Source: Butyrivibrio sp. LC3010 | Lineage (GTDB): Bacteria; Bacillota; Clostridia; Lachnospirales; Lachnospiraceae | NCBI RefSeq assembly: GCF_000424385.1 | Contig: NZ_AUJU01000024.1 | Coordinates: forward strand, 31,274-95,273 | Direction of reading: 5' to 3' | Length of the DNA stretch: 64,000 bases | Shown here: positions 45,642-53,304 of the stretch, piece by piece | Layout of the letters: each line of letters begins with the position of its first letter | Numbering within the stretch: the first letter of the stretch is position 1 | Notes under the pieces: model-generated | What the model saw: the letters and a program-made list of their open reading frames with translations, nothing else | Database searches by the model: none | What the model was told of the DNA's origin: nothing | Program-made: the position numbers and the translations under genes

Positions 45642-46067
45642 ATGAATGAAATTTGTGTTGAACTTGGCGGATTAGTTGCAAACGGTCTTATTATTTATTT
45701 CTTTTTCAAAATTGTGTGGCCTATCATCTGCAGATATGTATCGGTGATAGATAGTGCGCTGATAATGCTACTGCTTGGATTCCTGATCAAGGATAAGGTA
45801 TTTAAGGGAAATCTTCATCCGGTATTCATTATCCTGATATTTGGTGGAATATTCTTCGGATGCATGTTCCTGATGCATACAAAAGTAGGATTCATATTAT
45901 CAGCACTGTTCATGAGCTATATCTGGACAGATCTTATAGTAGGAGAGATAAGCAGGCACTGGAAATCCTATGATCTGATATGGGGAATATTCCTTGGAAT
46001 CACCACATTTGCAATAAGTATGTATTTCCATTGGAGAGATTATGACGCAGCAACGGCTGCAGCATAA
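45642..46067 (+). CDS. Small integral membrane protein, unknown function
   Basis: A 141-residue protein with four hydrophobic helices (about residues 10-30, 38-52, 60-78, 82-100) and a further one near 110-128. No family is recognised. It has its own promoter and a weak AAGGCGG ribosome site 13 bases upstream. Codon use fits its neighbours, and the frame is clearly membrane-like, so it is likely a real gene. Confidence 0.65.
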   Translation: MNEICVELGGLVANGLIIYFFFKIVWPIICRYVSVIDSALIMLLLGFLIKDKVFKGNLHPVFIILIFGGIFFGCMFLMHTKVGFILSALFMSYIWTDLIVGEISRHWKSYDLIWGIFLGITTFAISMYFHWRDYDAATAAA

Positions 46068-46179
46068 AAGAGCTACAAAATAATATGATTTTTACGAAAG
46101 GCAGATTATTTTGATCTGTTTTTTTGTCGAAAGGTGTATCTTTAAGAGATGATGTTTTGATATTCAAGGAGCAATTAGT

Positions 46180-46920
46180 ATGATGAAGGAAAAAATTAGA
46201 ACAATGTATAATCATTTAAGCAAGTGGTCAAATAATAAAATTGTACAAAATGTAATAAATAGTTTGTTGGTAATAGCAGCTAATGTATGGGTTGCCATAT
46301 TTTCTCTTCTTAATCCAAGCGAGGATGTTTCAGTGGCGCCGATGCCACTGGCGATATTATTCGGATTTATACTGATAATTATAATAAGTATATTGAGTGA
46401 TGGTTTTTCATCCGACTCATATCTAGAAAGAACTATTAATAATGGCATAAGTGAACTAATAAAACAGGGCTTTAAAAGTCAGGGAGATTTATATTTTTGT
46501 CTCTTAGCGAGTTTCTTTTTCTTTGTTTTATTATTTTTGCCCGTACTTTTAGGACAACGCTCTGTATTGCCCTGCTATTTGAGTGCTATTCTTTTATTGA
46601 ATGTAGCGTGCCTGAAATATAATAATCCATTTTTTATATCAATACTTAAGGCCTTATGGACTAATTATGTATGCCCCATCGCAGCATTTGCTATATGTGT
46701 AAAGTTTGTACTGAAATATCCACAAATTATTAATAAATATGTTACAGAAGATGCGTTCAAGGGATTTATGGTTTCCCTTTGCAATTTGTTAATTAATACG
46801 ATATATGTTGCTACTTTTACACTTTTTTTGCCGGTATTAGTAGTGACAATAATTCATGGATTAGAATTCATAATTAGCTTTATTAATATAAGAAAACAGA
46901 AAAAAAAGAATGTAGCTTGA
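46180..46920 (+). CDS. Integral membrane protein, unknown function
   Basis: A 246-residue protein with about six hydrophobic helices and a strongly basic C-terminus (RKQKKKNVA). AAGGAG lies about 9 bases before the first of two adjacent ATGs. It is AT-richer than the operons to the left. I recognise no family; the neighbours (another membrane protein and small unknown genes) give no clue. Confidence 0.65.
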   Translation: MMKEKIRTMYNHLSKWSNNKIVQNVINSLLVIAANVWVAIFSLLNPSEDVSVAPMPLAILFGFILIIIISILSDGFSSDSYLERTINNGISELIKQGFKSQGDLYFCLLASFFFFVLLFLPVLLGQRSVLPCYLSAILLLNVACLKYNNPFFISILKALWTNYVCPIAAFAICVKFVLKYPQIINKYVTEDAFKGFMVSLCNLLINTIYVATFTLFLPVLVVTIIHGLEFIISFINIRKQKKKNVA

Positions 46921-47259
46921 AATTTTAATAATTTCTAGGTCTTAATTGGGCTACATGGATTGGAATAGTCATAATAATAGACAGTATTCTTCATGGTAGG
47001 CAGGTACAAACGTATCTGCCTGTTTATGTTTATTTTATTTTTTTGAATATGAATATGCTGTACCATAACAGTAGTAGGGATTTCTTGATAAAATATCTTT
47101 ATTGAGTGAATTGTGAAGAGGGGGCGGCATGAAAAAATAGATATGCCATATCCATTTCCATTGTGATGATTAAATCGTAGCAAATCTTTCATATGAAAAA
47201 AAGGTAGATGGTGTTTCTACCTTATATAAAACCATGTCTGCTGCGCACATCTGTCTTCC
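46921..47259. other. Intergenic region
   Basis: About 340 bases without a supported gene. The one structure seen is a small stem, AAGGTAG with CTACCTT (47201-47223), which could end transcription of the minus-strand fragment that stops at 47260. Open frames here look random and lack ribosome sites. Confidence 0.4.
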
Positions 47260-47502
47260 TCAGCCTCGTTCACGATCAATGACTATTCTAAGATCATTTA
47301 CGTATTCGAGAGAAACTGAAATATTCACTGGATCTCGATCATCGGGATTTGTAACATAGGTGTATATATCTGTTCCATCCGCAAAAATATGTACACCGGT
47401 ATCACAATCCATGTTTTTGTAATCATTATCGATAATCTTATTCATAATAAACCAAAAATCATTTAATCGAATATATGTTCTATTAGATAATGCAACTACT
47501 TC
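47260..47502 (-). pseudogene. Fragment of an unrecognised gene
   Basis: On the minus strand a frame runs from just after a stop near 47506 to TGA 47260-47262. It reads like a folded domain (SEVVALSNRTYIRLNDFWFI; GVHIFADGTDIYTYVTNPDD; ISVSLEYVNDLRIVIDRERG), but the only ATG (47445) lies inside this similarity and has no ribosome site. It is probably the 3' part of a deleted gene. An intact 61-residue protein from 47445 is the alternative. Confidence 0.4.
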
Positions 47503-47538
47503 AGAGTTTTTTCAACCCGGTGAGATTCACGATTTTTC

Positions 47539-47547
47539 TGATATAAT
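47539..47547 (+). promoter_or_regulatory. Extended -10 promoter element
   Basis: TGATATAAT is a perfect extended -10; the -35 region is poor. It lies 114 bases before the start codon at 47661. Confidence 0.45.
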
Positions 47548-47660
47548 GGTCTGTATACGCGAATATTGTTACCCAAGATAAGACAGAGGAGAACAGATAT
47601 CCCTGATTATGGGCTTTATCGAAGAGAGCATGCAGCGTTAAAGGAATACAAGGAGCAAAT

Positions 47661-48047
47661 ATGAACCAATCTGAACTGATCAAGAAGGTCGGCTCTTCTA
47701 TGTACCAACAAGTTAATAATATAGGCTACGCAACTGCGGTTCAGACACTGATGGATATGCAGATTCTTTCTAAAGAGGATTATGAAAGATGGTGTAATGG
47801 ACAGGTTCCTTATTTGGAAAAAGTTTGTCATATCAACCTTAAGAAGCTGGCATCAGTTCTTCAAGAGATGAATCATTACGCTGCAAAGAACAATCTTAAA
47901 CCAAGCTATACCTTTTATAAGCAGTGGGGACGAAAGAATAAATCTACAATACAGCTACGGTTCAGTAAGACCGGTAATGAATACATGGAAAAGCTTTATG
48001 CGACTCATTATATAAAGAATAAGGCACATGTGGAGAATAGAATATGA
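47661..48047 (+). CDS. Conserved small protein of unknown function
   Basis: A 128-residue soluble protein. Its N-terminal half (YATAVQTLMDMQILSKEDYE, then GQVPYLEKVCHINLKKL) resembles a small family I have seen in Lachnospiraceae and related Firmicutes, often next to GNAT and phosphotransferase genes; no function is known to me. The C-terminal half is basic (KQWGRKNKSTIQLRF). AAGGAG lies 7 bases upstream. It overlaps the next small gene by 4 bases. Confidence 0.7.
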   Translation: MNQSELIKKVGSSMYQQVNNIGYATAVQTLMDMQILSKEDYERWCNGQVPYLEKVCHINLKKLASVLQEMNHYAAKNNLKPSYTFYKQWGRKNKSTIQLRFSKTGNEYMEKLYATHYIKNKAHVENRI

Positions 48048-48271
48048 AAAAAGTAGTAGTTACCGCTTTAGTTATGGCTCTTGCTTTAGGAGCATCAGGA
48101 TTCGGAGAAAAGAAAGATGAAAACGTTACGATAATAGGTGGCGCAGACGGGCCGACTTCAATTTATCTTGCACCATCTTCCGATAAGGAAGAGTTAAGAT
48201 ACGCTGATCCGGTTGAGGGAGAGTTCTCTAATGCCTATAGATGCGGTTCATCGCTGACCAGATGTAACTAA
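48044..48271 (+). CDS. Small exported protein with IIGGADGPTSIYL motif
   Basis: A 75-residue protein with a signal-peptide-like N-terminus (MKKVVVTALVMALALGASGF). The lipobox Cys expected in related small lipoproteins is replaced by Phe (SGFG instead of SGCG). It then carries IIGGADGPTSIYLA, a motif shared with the beta subunit of sodium-pumping decarboxylases and found in several small Clostridia lipoproteins. The remainder is short and unstructured. It overlaps the preceding gene (ATGA). Function unknown; the missing Cys may mean recent loss of membrane anchoring. Confidence 0.6.
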   Translation: MKKVVVTALVMALALGASGFGEKKDENVTIIGGADGPTSIYLAPSSDKEELRYADPVEGEFSNAYRCGSSLTRCN

Positions 48272-48301
48272 ACTTCCAGCATAAATTACTAAGGGGATAA
48301 A

Positions 48302-48865
48302 ATGACAAAAGTATTTTTTGTAAGGCATGCAGAGCCAAATTATGAAAATCATGATGACAGAATTCGCGAGTTGAGTCCTCGTGGAATGGAAGATAGGAAA
48401 AAAGTTACAGCGTTTTTAGCTGATAAAAATATAGATATAGTTATTTCAAGCCCATTTAAGAGAGCTGTTGATACAGTTAAGGATTTTGCAGATAAAAATG
48501 GACTGCCTGTTGAGATAGTTGAGGACTTTAGAGAAAGAAAGGTCGATAGTGGTTGGATAGAAGATTTTACTTCTTTTTCCAAAAAGCAATGGAGCGATTT
48601 TTCTTTCAAGTTATCAGATGGAGAGTGTCTTAAAGAAGTTCAGGAAAGAAATATATCTGCGCTTAATAATGTTCTGGAACAGTATTCAGGGAAAAATATA
48701 GTAGTTGGAAGTCATGGTACAGCCTTAAGCACCATCATAAATTTTTATGATAAATCTTTTGGCTATGATGATTTTGAAAATATAAGATTTCTGATGCCCT
48801 GGATTGTGGAATTTAGTTTTGATGAGTTAGGAAATTGTACAGGTATCAAACGTCATTCTGTTTGA
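48302..48865 (+). CDS. Histidine phosphatase family protein
   Basis: A 187-residue phosphatase of the phosphoglycerate-mutase-like branch. The catalytic RHA motif is in VFFVRHAEPNYENH near residue 8; SPFKRAVDTVKDF provides the second Arg, and the second His is in VVGSHGTALSTII near residue 138. GGGG lies 6 bases before the ATG. Substrates of this family range from sugar phosphates to nucleotides; none is indicated here. Confidence 0.88.
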   Translation: MTKVFFVRHAEPNYENHDDRIRELSPRGMEDRKKVTAFLADKNIDIVISSPFKRAVDTVKDFADKNGLPVEIVEDFRERKVDSGWIEDFTSFSKKQWSDFSFKLSDGECLKEVQERNISALNNVLEQYSGKNIVVGSHGTALSTIINFYDKSFGYDDFENIRFLMPWIVEFSFDELGNCTGIKRHSV

Positions 48866-48981
48866 TTGAAATAAGTGTACTAAGGATGTGGAATATTTTA
48901 TATATATAATTTAAAAAAGGATATGGCGAGTAGAACATATTAACTTTCAGTATAAACTTACTATCAGAGGAGGAGCGCGGT

Positions 48982-49419
48982 ATGTTTGAAATAAAGGATT
49001 GTGGGGATTACGAAGAAGCGAAGAAGCTTATAAGGGAATACTCTGAGATAAAAGGCGCTGAGAGCTGCTTTGTATCATTGGATAAAGAATTAGCTGATCT
49101 TGATACATATTATAAAGATGGCGCATTGTTGATCGGATTTGAAAATGAGAATCCTATAGCTACTATAGCAATTAAGCGTATTGATAAAGACACATGTGAG
49201 GCAAAAAGACTGTATATTAAGCCAGATTTTCGCGGCAAAGGTTATGCAAGAGTTCTTATGAATGAGATGCTGGATAGAAGCAGAAAATTAGGCTTTAAAG
49301 AGGTCACATTTACTACCAAACCAGAAGTGATGAGTGTTGGATATGGATTATACAAGCGCATGGGATTTGAAGAAGTAAATTGTACTGATGGCGTGGCTTC
49401 TATGAGAATGAATTTATAA
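48982..49419 (+). CDS. GNAT-family N-acetyltransferase
   Basis: A 145-residue acetyltransferase. The core motif is CEAKRLYIKPDFRGKGYARV, followed by LMNEMLDRSRKLGF and the closing VGYGLYKRMGFEEV. GAGGAG lies 10 bases upstream. It is free-standing, with a degenerate GNAT gene directly after it. The substrate is unknown. Confidence 0.87.
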   Translation: MFEIKDCGDYEEAKKLIREYSEIKGAESCFVSLDKELADLDTYYKDGALLIGFENENPIATIAIKRIDKDTCEAKRLYIKPDFRGKGYARVLMNEMLDRSRKLGFKEVTFTTKPEVMSVGYGLYKRMGFEEVNCTDGVASMRMNL

Positions 49420-49456
49420 GTTATATGTTCCAGTTTTACGATTGATGGAGATTGTT

Positions 49457-50045
49457 ATGAAAAACGTGACTATAAAGAAATTGTCCTTAGAATTAAAAGA
49501 CGATTACCTTGATTTTTTTGATAATCGAGCATTTTCTGATAATAATCCCAATGGACCTTGTTATTGTACTTCGCCGAATCAAGATGAAAAAGCTATAAAG
49601 CAAATGGTTAGTGAGTTCCAAGCGAATGGTGTAAAAAGAAACCATTAGAAAATATGCAGTAGAGATGCTTGATAAAGGTAATATAAGAGGATATCTGGCG
49701 TTTGATGGTGATATATCAATAGGCTGGTGTAATGCAGCCGATATTGATAGTTACAAAGGATTTGTGCCGGATTTTGCCAGAGATAATATGTGCGGAAAAA
49801 CAATCTCGATTGTGTGTTTTGAAATAGCTCCTGAATATAGGGGCCAATGTATAGCTTCAGCATTTATTGAACAAGTATGTGTAGATGCAAAGGCAAAGGG
49901 ATATGTTGCTGTAGAAGGTTATGCCAAAGTTATTGAACATCGTGATGAGTATGATTTTACGGGACCTATCCATCTTTACGAAAAGGCTGGATTTTCCCAA
50001 ATCATAGAGCAAAATGGTGTAGCTGTTATGAGGAAGTTGTTATAG
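49457..50045 (+). pseudogene. GNAT acetyltransferase broken by a one-base frameshift
   Basis: The first 59 codons (NVTIKKLSLELKDDYLDFFD, NPNGPCYCTSPN) end in a false tail and TAG 49646-49648. The rest of the domain (RGYLAFDGDISIGWCNAADI, EIAPEYRGQCIASAFIEQVC, IHLYEKAGFSQIIEQNG) continues in the next frame. The switch maps to a run of five A at 49633-49637; with four A the sequence reads GVKETIRKYAVEM without a break. GGAG before 49457 supports the start. It could be a pseudogene, slippage-dependent expression or a sequencing error. Confidence 0.8.
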
Positions 50046-50126
50046 ACAATAGTGTGTAAATCTTAAGTCTAAAATAACTTTCAGTTTTAATGAACGAAGA
50101 ATTAAAGCAAAGTGTGGAGGTTGTCT

Positions 50127-50564
50127 ATGAAGGAGAAACCGAAGGTGGTATACCACGGCAGCCAGTATTTATTTGACATCCTGATGCCGCGACAGGCGAA
50201 CGGACAATGTGAGGTTGAAGCCCAAATGGGGATTTACGCGGCAGCAACGATGGAGGAAGTAATTCCTTTTGCACTGCCGTTTCGCTTCTACCCGGACTGT
50301 CCTGAGGGAAAATTATCATTTGATTCTGACGGGATCAAAAGCTACCTGCGCTACGGGGCCATTAATCCAAACGGAAAAGGCTATGTATATGTTCTGCCGT
50401 CGGATTCCTTTGAACTTGTCGATGAATGGGAATGGCTTTCCAGAACACCGGTAAAGCCAATTAAAGTGATTGAGATTGCTGTCAAGGATTATTGGCATAC
50501 GATTTCATTTTCCGAGGAGGCAGCAAAAATTCAGCGGGAGTTGTACGGCGATATCTCCGGATAA
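50127..50564 (+). CDS. Conserved protein of unknown function with VVYHGSQ motif
   Basis: A 145-residue soluble protein. It opens with VVYHGSQYLFDILMPRQANG, and later has GIYAAATMEEVIPFALPFRF and GYVYVLPSDSFELVDEWEW. The HGS motif near the start and the pattern of strands recall ADP-ribosyltransferase-like folds, but no catalytic triad is clear, so this is only a suggestion. GGAGG lies 8 bases before the ATG. It is followed by a phosphotransferase gene. Confidence 0.7.
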   Translation: MKEKPKVVYHGSQYLFDILMPRQANGQCEVEAQMGIYAAATMEEVIPFALPFRFYPDCPEGKLSFDSDGIKSYLRYGAINPNGKGYVYVLPSDSFELVDEWEWLSRTPVKPIKVIEIAVKDYWHTISFSEEAAKIQRELYGDISG

Positions 50565-50619
50565 AAACCTTTGAATTCCTGGATAATCGACCAAGAAGAA
50601 AAGGATAAAAAATAATCAT

Positions 50620-51660
50620 ATGATGAAAAAAGATTTTTTAGTCAAAGCGGCGCAGCTTTACGGATTCGATACTGCCTCTGCCAAGGAAGTCCCCGGGCAT
50701 GAAGGCGGAAGGAATCTGGTATTTATGATTGGGACTGATTCGGTACTCAGAGTGTCTTCTCTTTCAGATAGAAGCATTAAAGATTATGAGGCGGAAATCG
50801 AGTATGTACATTATCTTTCTGCAGGCGGAGCCAGTGTGGCAGATTCCATTCCCTCAGTGAAAGGTAATCGTATTGAAATTATCGATGAGAAGGCAGTTAC
50901 CATGTTCGAGACTGCAAAAGGTGATCAGATAGCCGATCATGGTTACCGGTATATTGAAGAAGTTTCGATAGACGAGTACTTCTTTCTTACTGGCAAGGTT
51001 TTAGGGAAAATACATGCACTTTCAAAGAACTACAGACCGATTCATAAGCGTTTTGATTTCTTCGAGAAGTACAATGAAGACTATTTCGAGAGCCTTATTC
51101 CGGATGATTTCTTTTGTTTACATATGAAGATGGGGCGTCGGGTTAAAGACAGACTGCATGAAATTCTGGAGGAACTGCGCAAACTTCCGCAGAACTCCGA
51201 AAACTACGGAATGGTTCACTTTGACTATAGCGATGGAAACTATAACATTGAGTATGATACAGGGAAAATCAATGTATTTGATTTTGATAATTGTCGTACT
51301 TGCTGGTATTTATATGATATTGCCAATTTATGGTCCCATGGTCTTGGGTGGATTGCCTGGAATGAAGACGCAGATGAAAGACGGGCATATATGGAAAAAT
51401 ATATGCAGATGGTCATTAATGGATACCGGACTGAGTGTACCATAACCGATGAAGAACTTGAGCATCTGGAAATGATGGTCAATGCAGTATTGATGGAAAA
51501 TATCATTGATGTCTTTGAGGTAAAGAAGGCTTCCGGTGAAGAATTAGTTTTCGATGAGGAAGAAAGCTACAATGTGGAGTGCCTTGTGGAGGGGCTTAGT
51601 TGGTTTGGCTTCTACAGTGATATTTTTGACAACGAATCACCTTTTGAGGTAGAGATATAA
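50620..51660 (+). CDS. Aminoglycoside-phosphotransferase-like kinase (APH family)
   Basis: A 346-residue protein with a kinase-like fold. The catalytic loop is MVHFDYSDGNYNIEY near residue 205 with the catalytic Asp, and the metal-binding motif is INVFDFDNCRTCWYLYDIAN. The N-terminal lobe has a Gly-rich stretch (GHEGGRNLVFMIG). It may phosphorylate small alcohols such as homoserine, choline or an antibiotic; nothing nearby decides this. There are two adjacent ATGs at 50620 and 50623. Confidence 0.85.
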   Translation: MMKKDFLVKAAQLYGFDTASAKEVPGHEGGRNLVFMIGTDSVLRVSSLSDRSIKDYEAEIEYVHYLSAGGASVADSIPSVKGNRIEIIDEKAVTMFETAKGDQIADHGYRYIEEVSIDEYFFLTGKVLGKIHALSKNYRPIHKRFDFFEKYNEDYFESLIPDDFFCLHMKMGRRVKDRLHEILEELRKLPQNSENYGMVHFDYSDGNYNIEYDTGKINVFDFDNCRTCWYLYDIANLWSHGLGWIAWNEDADERRAYMEKYMQMVINGYRTECTITDEELEHLEMMVNAVLMENIIDVFEVKKASGEELVFDEEESYNVECLVEGLSWFGFYSDIFDNESPFEVEI

Positions 51661-51694
51661 AATTACTGTAAAACATGCTAAGGAAGTAGGAAAA

Positions 51695-52426
51695 ATGGGA
51701 ACAATTAGGGACTATAGAAACATGGTGGAACAACCCTGGGGAAAGATGTTCTACGAATTGATTTATGAACAACTGAATATTTCAGAAGAAAAAAGAGTAA
51801 GAATCCTGGATTTTGGAGCAGGATTTTGTATAACAGCAAATTATTATGCAAAGAATCACGAAGTTGTTGCTGTTGAGCCGAATGAGGAAATGTACAATCT
51901 GCGAGCGGAAGATAATGAGTATACTCTGATTACTCAAGGGGTGGATTATCTTAAGGCCGTTCCTGATAATTATTTCGATGTTGTTCTTTGTCATAATGTT
52001 TTGGAATACGTAGAAAACAGCGAAGCAGTTTTAGATCAATTGGTGAGAGTAGTAAAGCCGGAAGGAATTCTTTCTATAGTCAAACATAATCTTCTTGGTA
52101 GAGTTATGGGAAGTGCTGTGCTTGCTGATGATCCCAACGTAGCATTGGAACTGCTGAACAATATTTCCGAGGATAGCATGTTTGGAAATAGAAGTGTTTA
52201 TAGTAACGAGCTACTTATTGAAACATTGTCTCATGATATGAAACTTTCCGATAGCTATGGAATAAGGACATTCTTCGGACTGTCTTCGAATAATGAGATC
52301 AAGCATACAAATGAATGGTATCAATCAATGCTTGCATTGGAAATCAAAACAAGTACTATGGAAGAATTTAAAAAGATTGCTTTTTTTAATCATTTGATAT
52401 TTAAGAAGGAAACGAATAAACAATAA
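51695..52426 (+). CDS. Class I SAM-dependent methyltransferase
   Basis: A 243-residue methyltransferase. Motif I is RILDFGAGFCITANYYAK, motif post-I VVAVEPNEEM, and motif II VVLCHNVLEYVENSEA. The closing part carries LVRVVKPEGILSIVKHN. It fits the Methyltransf_11 type. An AAGGAAG lies 9 bases upstream. It stands 34 bases after the APH-like gene and may be cotranscribed with it. The substrate is unknown. Confidence 0.88.
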   Translation: MGTIRDYRNMVEQPWGKMFYELIYEQLNISEEKRVRILDFGAGFCITANYYAKNHEVVAVEPNEEMYNLRAEDNEYTLITQGVDYLKAVPDNYFDVVLCHNVLEYVENSEAVLDQLVRVVKPEGILSIVKHNLLGRVMGSAVLADDPNVALELLNNISEDSMFGNRSVYSNELLIETLSHDMKLSDSYGIRTFFGLSSNNEIKHTNEWYQSMLALEIKTSTMEEFKKIAFFNHLIFKKETNKQ

Positions 52427-52515
52427 CTCGGAATATATTCCAGAATAATTTACTTATAGATTTTTAACAATCTGTATATTTCATGCATTATGATGCATAA
52501 CGTGAATAGAAACAG

Positions 52516-52546
52516 AAAGGCATTGGCGTTTGTACCAATGCCTTTT
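52516..52546. terminator. Bidirectional terminator
   Basis: AAAGGCATTGG pairs with CCAATGCCTTT. It lies just after the stop of the minus-strand chimeric regulator gene and can also end the methyltransferase transcript. Confidence 0.8.
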
Positions 52547-52560
52547 ATAGGGGCAAAGAT

Positions 52561-53010
52561 TTACGCCTGTGCGAGCTGTCTTCCAAGATCCTCACATTGT
52601 GAAACGGCATCATCATCCGGAGCATTGTTCGCAATTACGCCTTCACCACCAATGATGGATGCGCCTGCAGCAACCAGCCTGTCCTGCCAGTCTCTCATCC
52701 ATTGGCCATCTCCCGAGCCGTAGGAAGCAGTTTTTTCATTTACCCCGAGATTGATGAAAAGACGAGTGAGGACAGTATGTCTTTCGTAAATCCGAGACGC
52801 AATTTTCTGCCCTGCTTTTGTGAGTTTGACAAAGCCGGTGTCATCTATTGTAATAAAGCCCTCAGCTTTGAGGATGTGCATGGCGCGGCTTACGGATGGT
52901 CTTGAATATCCGAGTTCTTCGCCTATATCTACTGCGCGTACATTTGCTGACTTCTTGGAAAGCACATGGATTGTCTCCAGATACATTTCTCCGGATTCCT
53001 GTAAAGACAT
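52561..53010 (-). CDS. Chimera: DtxR-family DNA-binding domain joined to flavodoxin C-terminus
   Basis: A 149-residue protein made of two unrelated parts. Residues 1-95 are the N-terminal winged helix of a DtxR/MntR/IdeR regulator (SLQESGEMYLETIHVLSKK; GYSRPSVSRAMHILKAEGFI; ERHTVLTRLFINLGVNEKTA). At residue 95 (about 52727) it switches to the last third of a flavodoxin (SYGSGDGQWMRDWQDRLVAA; NNAPDDDAVSQCEDLGRQLA). Start 53010 has AGGGGG upstream. The metal-site and dimerisation half of the regulator and the FMN-binding half of flavodoxin are both missing. An in-frame deletion between neighbouring genes is the simplest origin. DNA binding might persist; redox function cannot. Confidence 0.85.
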   Translation of the reverse strand: MSLQESGEMYLETIHVLSKKSANVRAVDIGEELGYSRPSVSRAMHILKAEGFITIDDTGFVKLTKAGQKIASRIYERHTVLTRLFINLGVNEKTASYGSGDGQWMRDWQDRLVAAGASIIGGEGVIANNAPDDDAVSQCEDLGRQLAQA

Positions 53011-53148
53011 CGAGATCCCCCTTCCTATGAGTAAAAGCATGGGATTGACAGGACAGCTTTAAGCTAATATTGAAGTTCCTTGATGAGTGGGGCAATAGAT
53101 CTTGCTGAATAAGGATAGGAGATGAGACAGAAAAATACTGCAGTACTA

Positions 53149-53177
53149 TTGAAAATGGAGTTAGTGAATGCTAACAT
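53149..53177 (+). promoter_or_regulatory. Candidate promoter overlapped by a DtxR-like operator
   Basis: TTGAAA (53149-53154), a 17-base spacer and TAACAT (53172-53177). The inverted repeat at 53160-53175 covers the spacer and touches the -10, as expected for a repressor site. Confidence 0.5.
53160..53175. promoter_or_regulatory. DtxR-like operator, copy 1
   Basis: GTTAGTGAATGCTAAC has 5-base inverted arms GTTAG/CTAAC separated by 6 bases and resembles half of the DtxR/IdeR consensus TTAGGTTAGCCTAACCTAA. The same arms recur at 53261 and 58885. Confidence 0.6.
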
Positions 53178-53188
53178 TTAAGATAACT

Positions 53189-53207
53189 GATAATGATTTT
53201 CATGATA
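53189..53207. promoter_or_regulatory. Fur-box-like sequence
   Basis: GATAATGATTTTCATGATA matches 15 of 19 positions of the classical Fur box GATAATGATAATCATTATC. It lies between the first DtxR-like operator and the Fur-derived chimera. Confidence 0.5.
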
Positions 53208-53227
53208 TTAAATATCTATTAAAAACA

Positions 53228-53250
53228 CCCGGTTAGTGCGGGCTTTTCTT
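53228..53250. terminator. Short hairpin followed by T run
   Basis: CCCG and CGGG pair around GTTAGTG and are followed by CTTTTCTTTT. It is weak, but could end transcripts from the promoter at 53149. Confidence 0.35.
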
Positions 53251-53260
53251 TTGAGAATGG

Positions 53261-53276
53261 GTTAGTTGAAGCTAAC
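53261..53276. promoter_or_regulatory. DtxR-like operator, copy 2
   Basis: GTTAGTTGAAGCTAAC has the same arms and 6-base centre as copy 1. It ends 28 bases before the start of the Fur-methyltransferase chimera. Confidence 0.6.
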
Positions 53277-53304
53277 GAAATAATGTTTGGCTGGAAGTGA
53301 TGGC

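Noticed and set aside
46935..47192. Minus-strand 85-codon ORF
   Set aside because: Composition is random-looking, rich in His, Ile and Tyr, with no ribosome site or recognisable motif.
48044..48271. Oxaloacetate decarboxylase subunit
   Set aside because: Only the GGADGPT motif is shared; the protein is far too short and has no membrane helices besides the signal peptide.
52490..52723. Plus-strand ORF opposite the DtxR-flavodoxin chimera
   Set aside because: It begins within the terminator hairpin and runs antisense to a clearly coding frame with no ribosome site.
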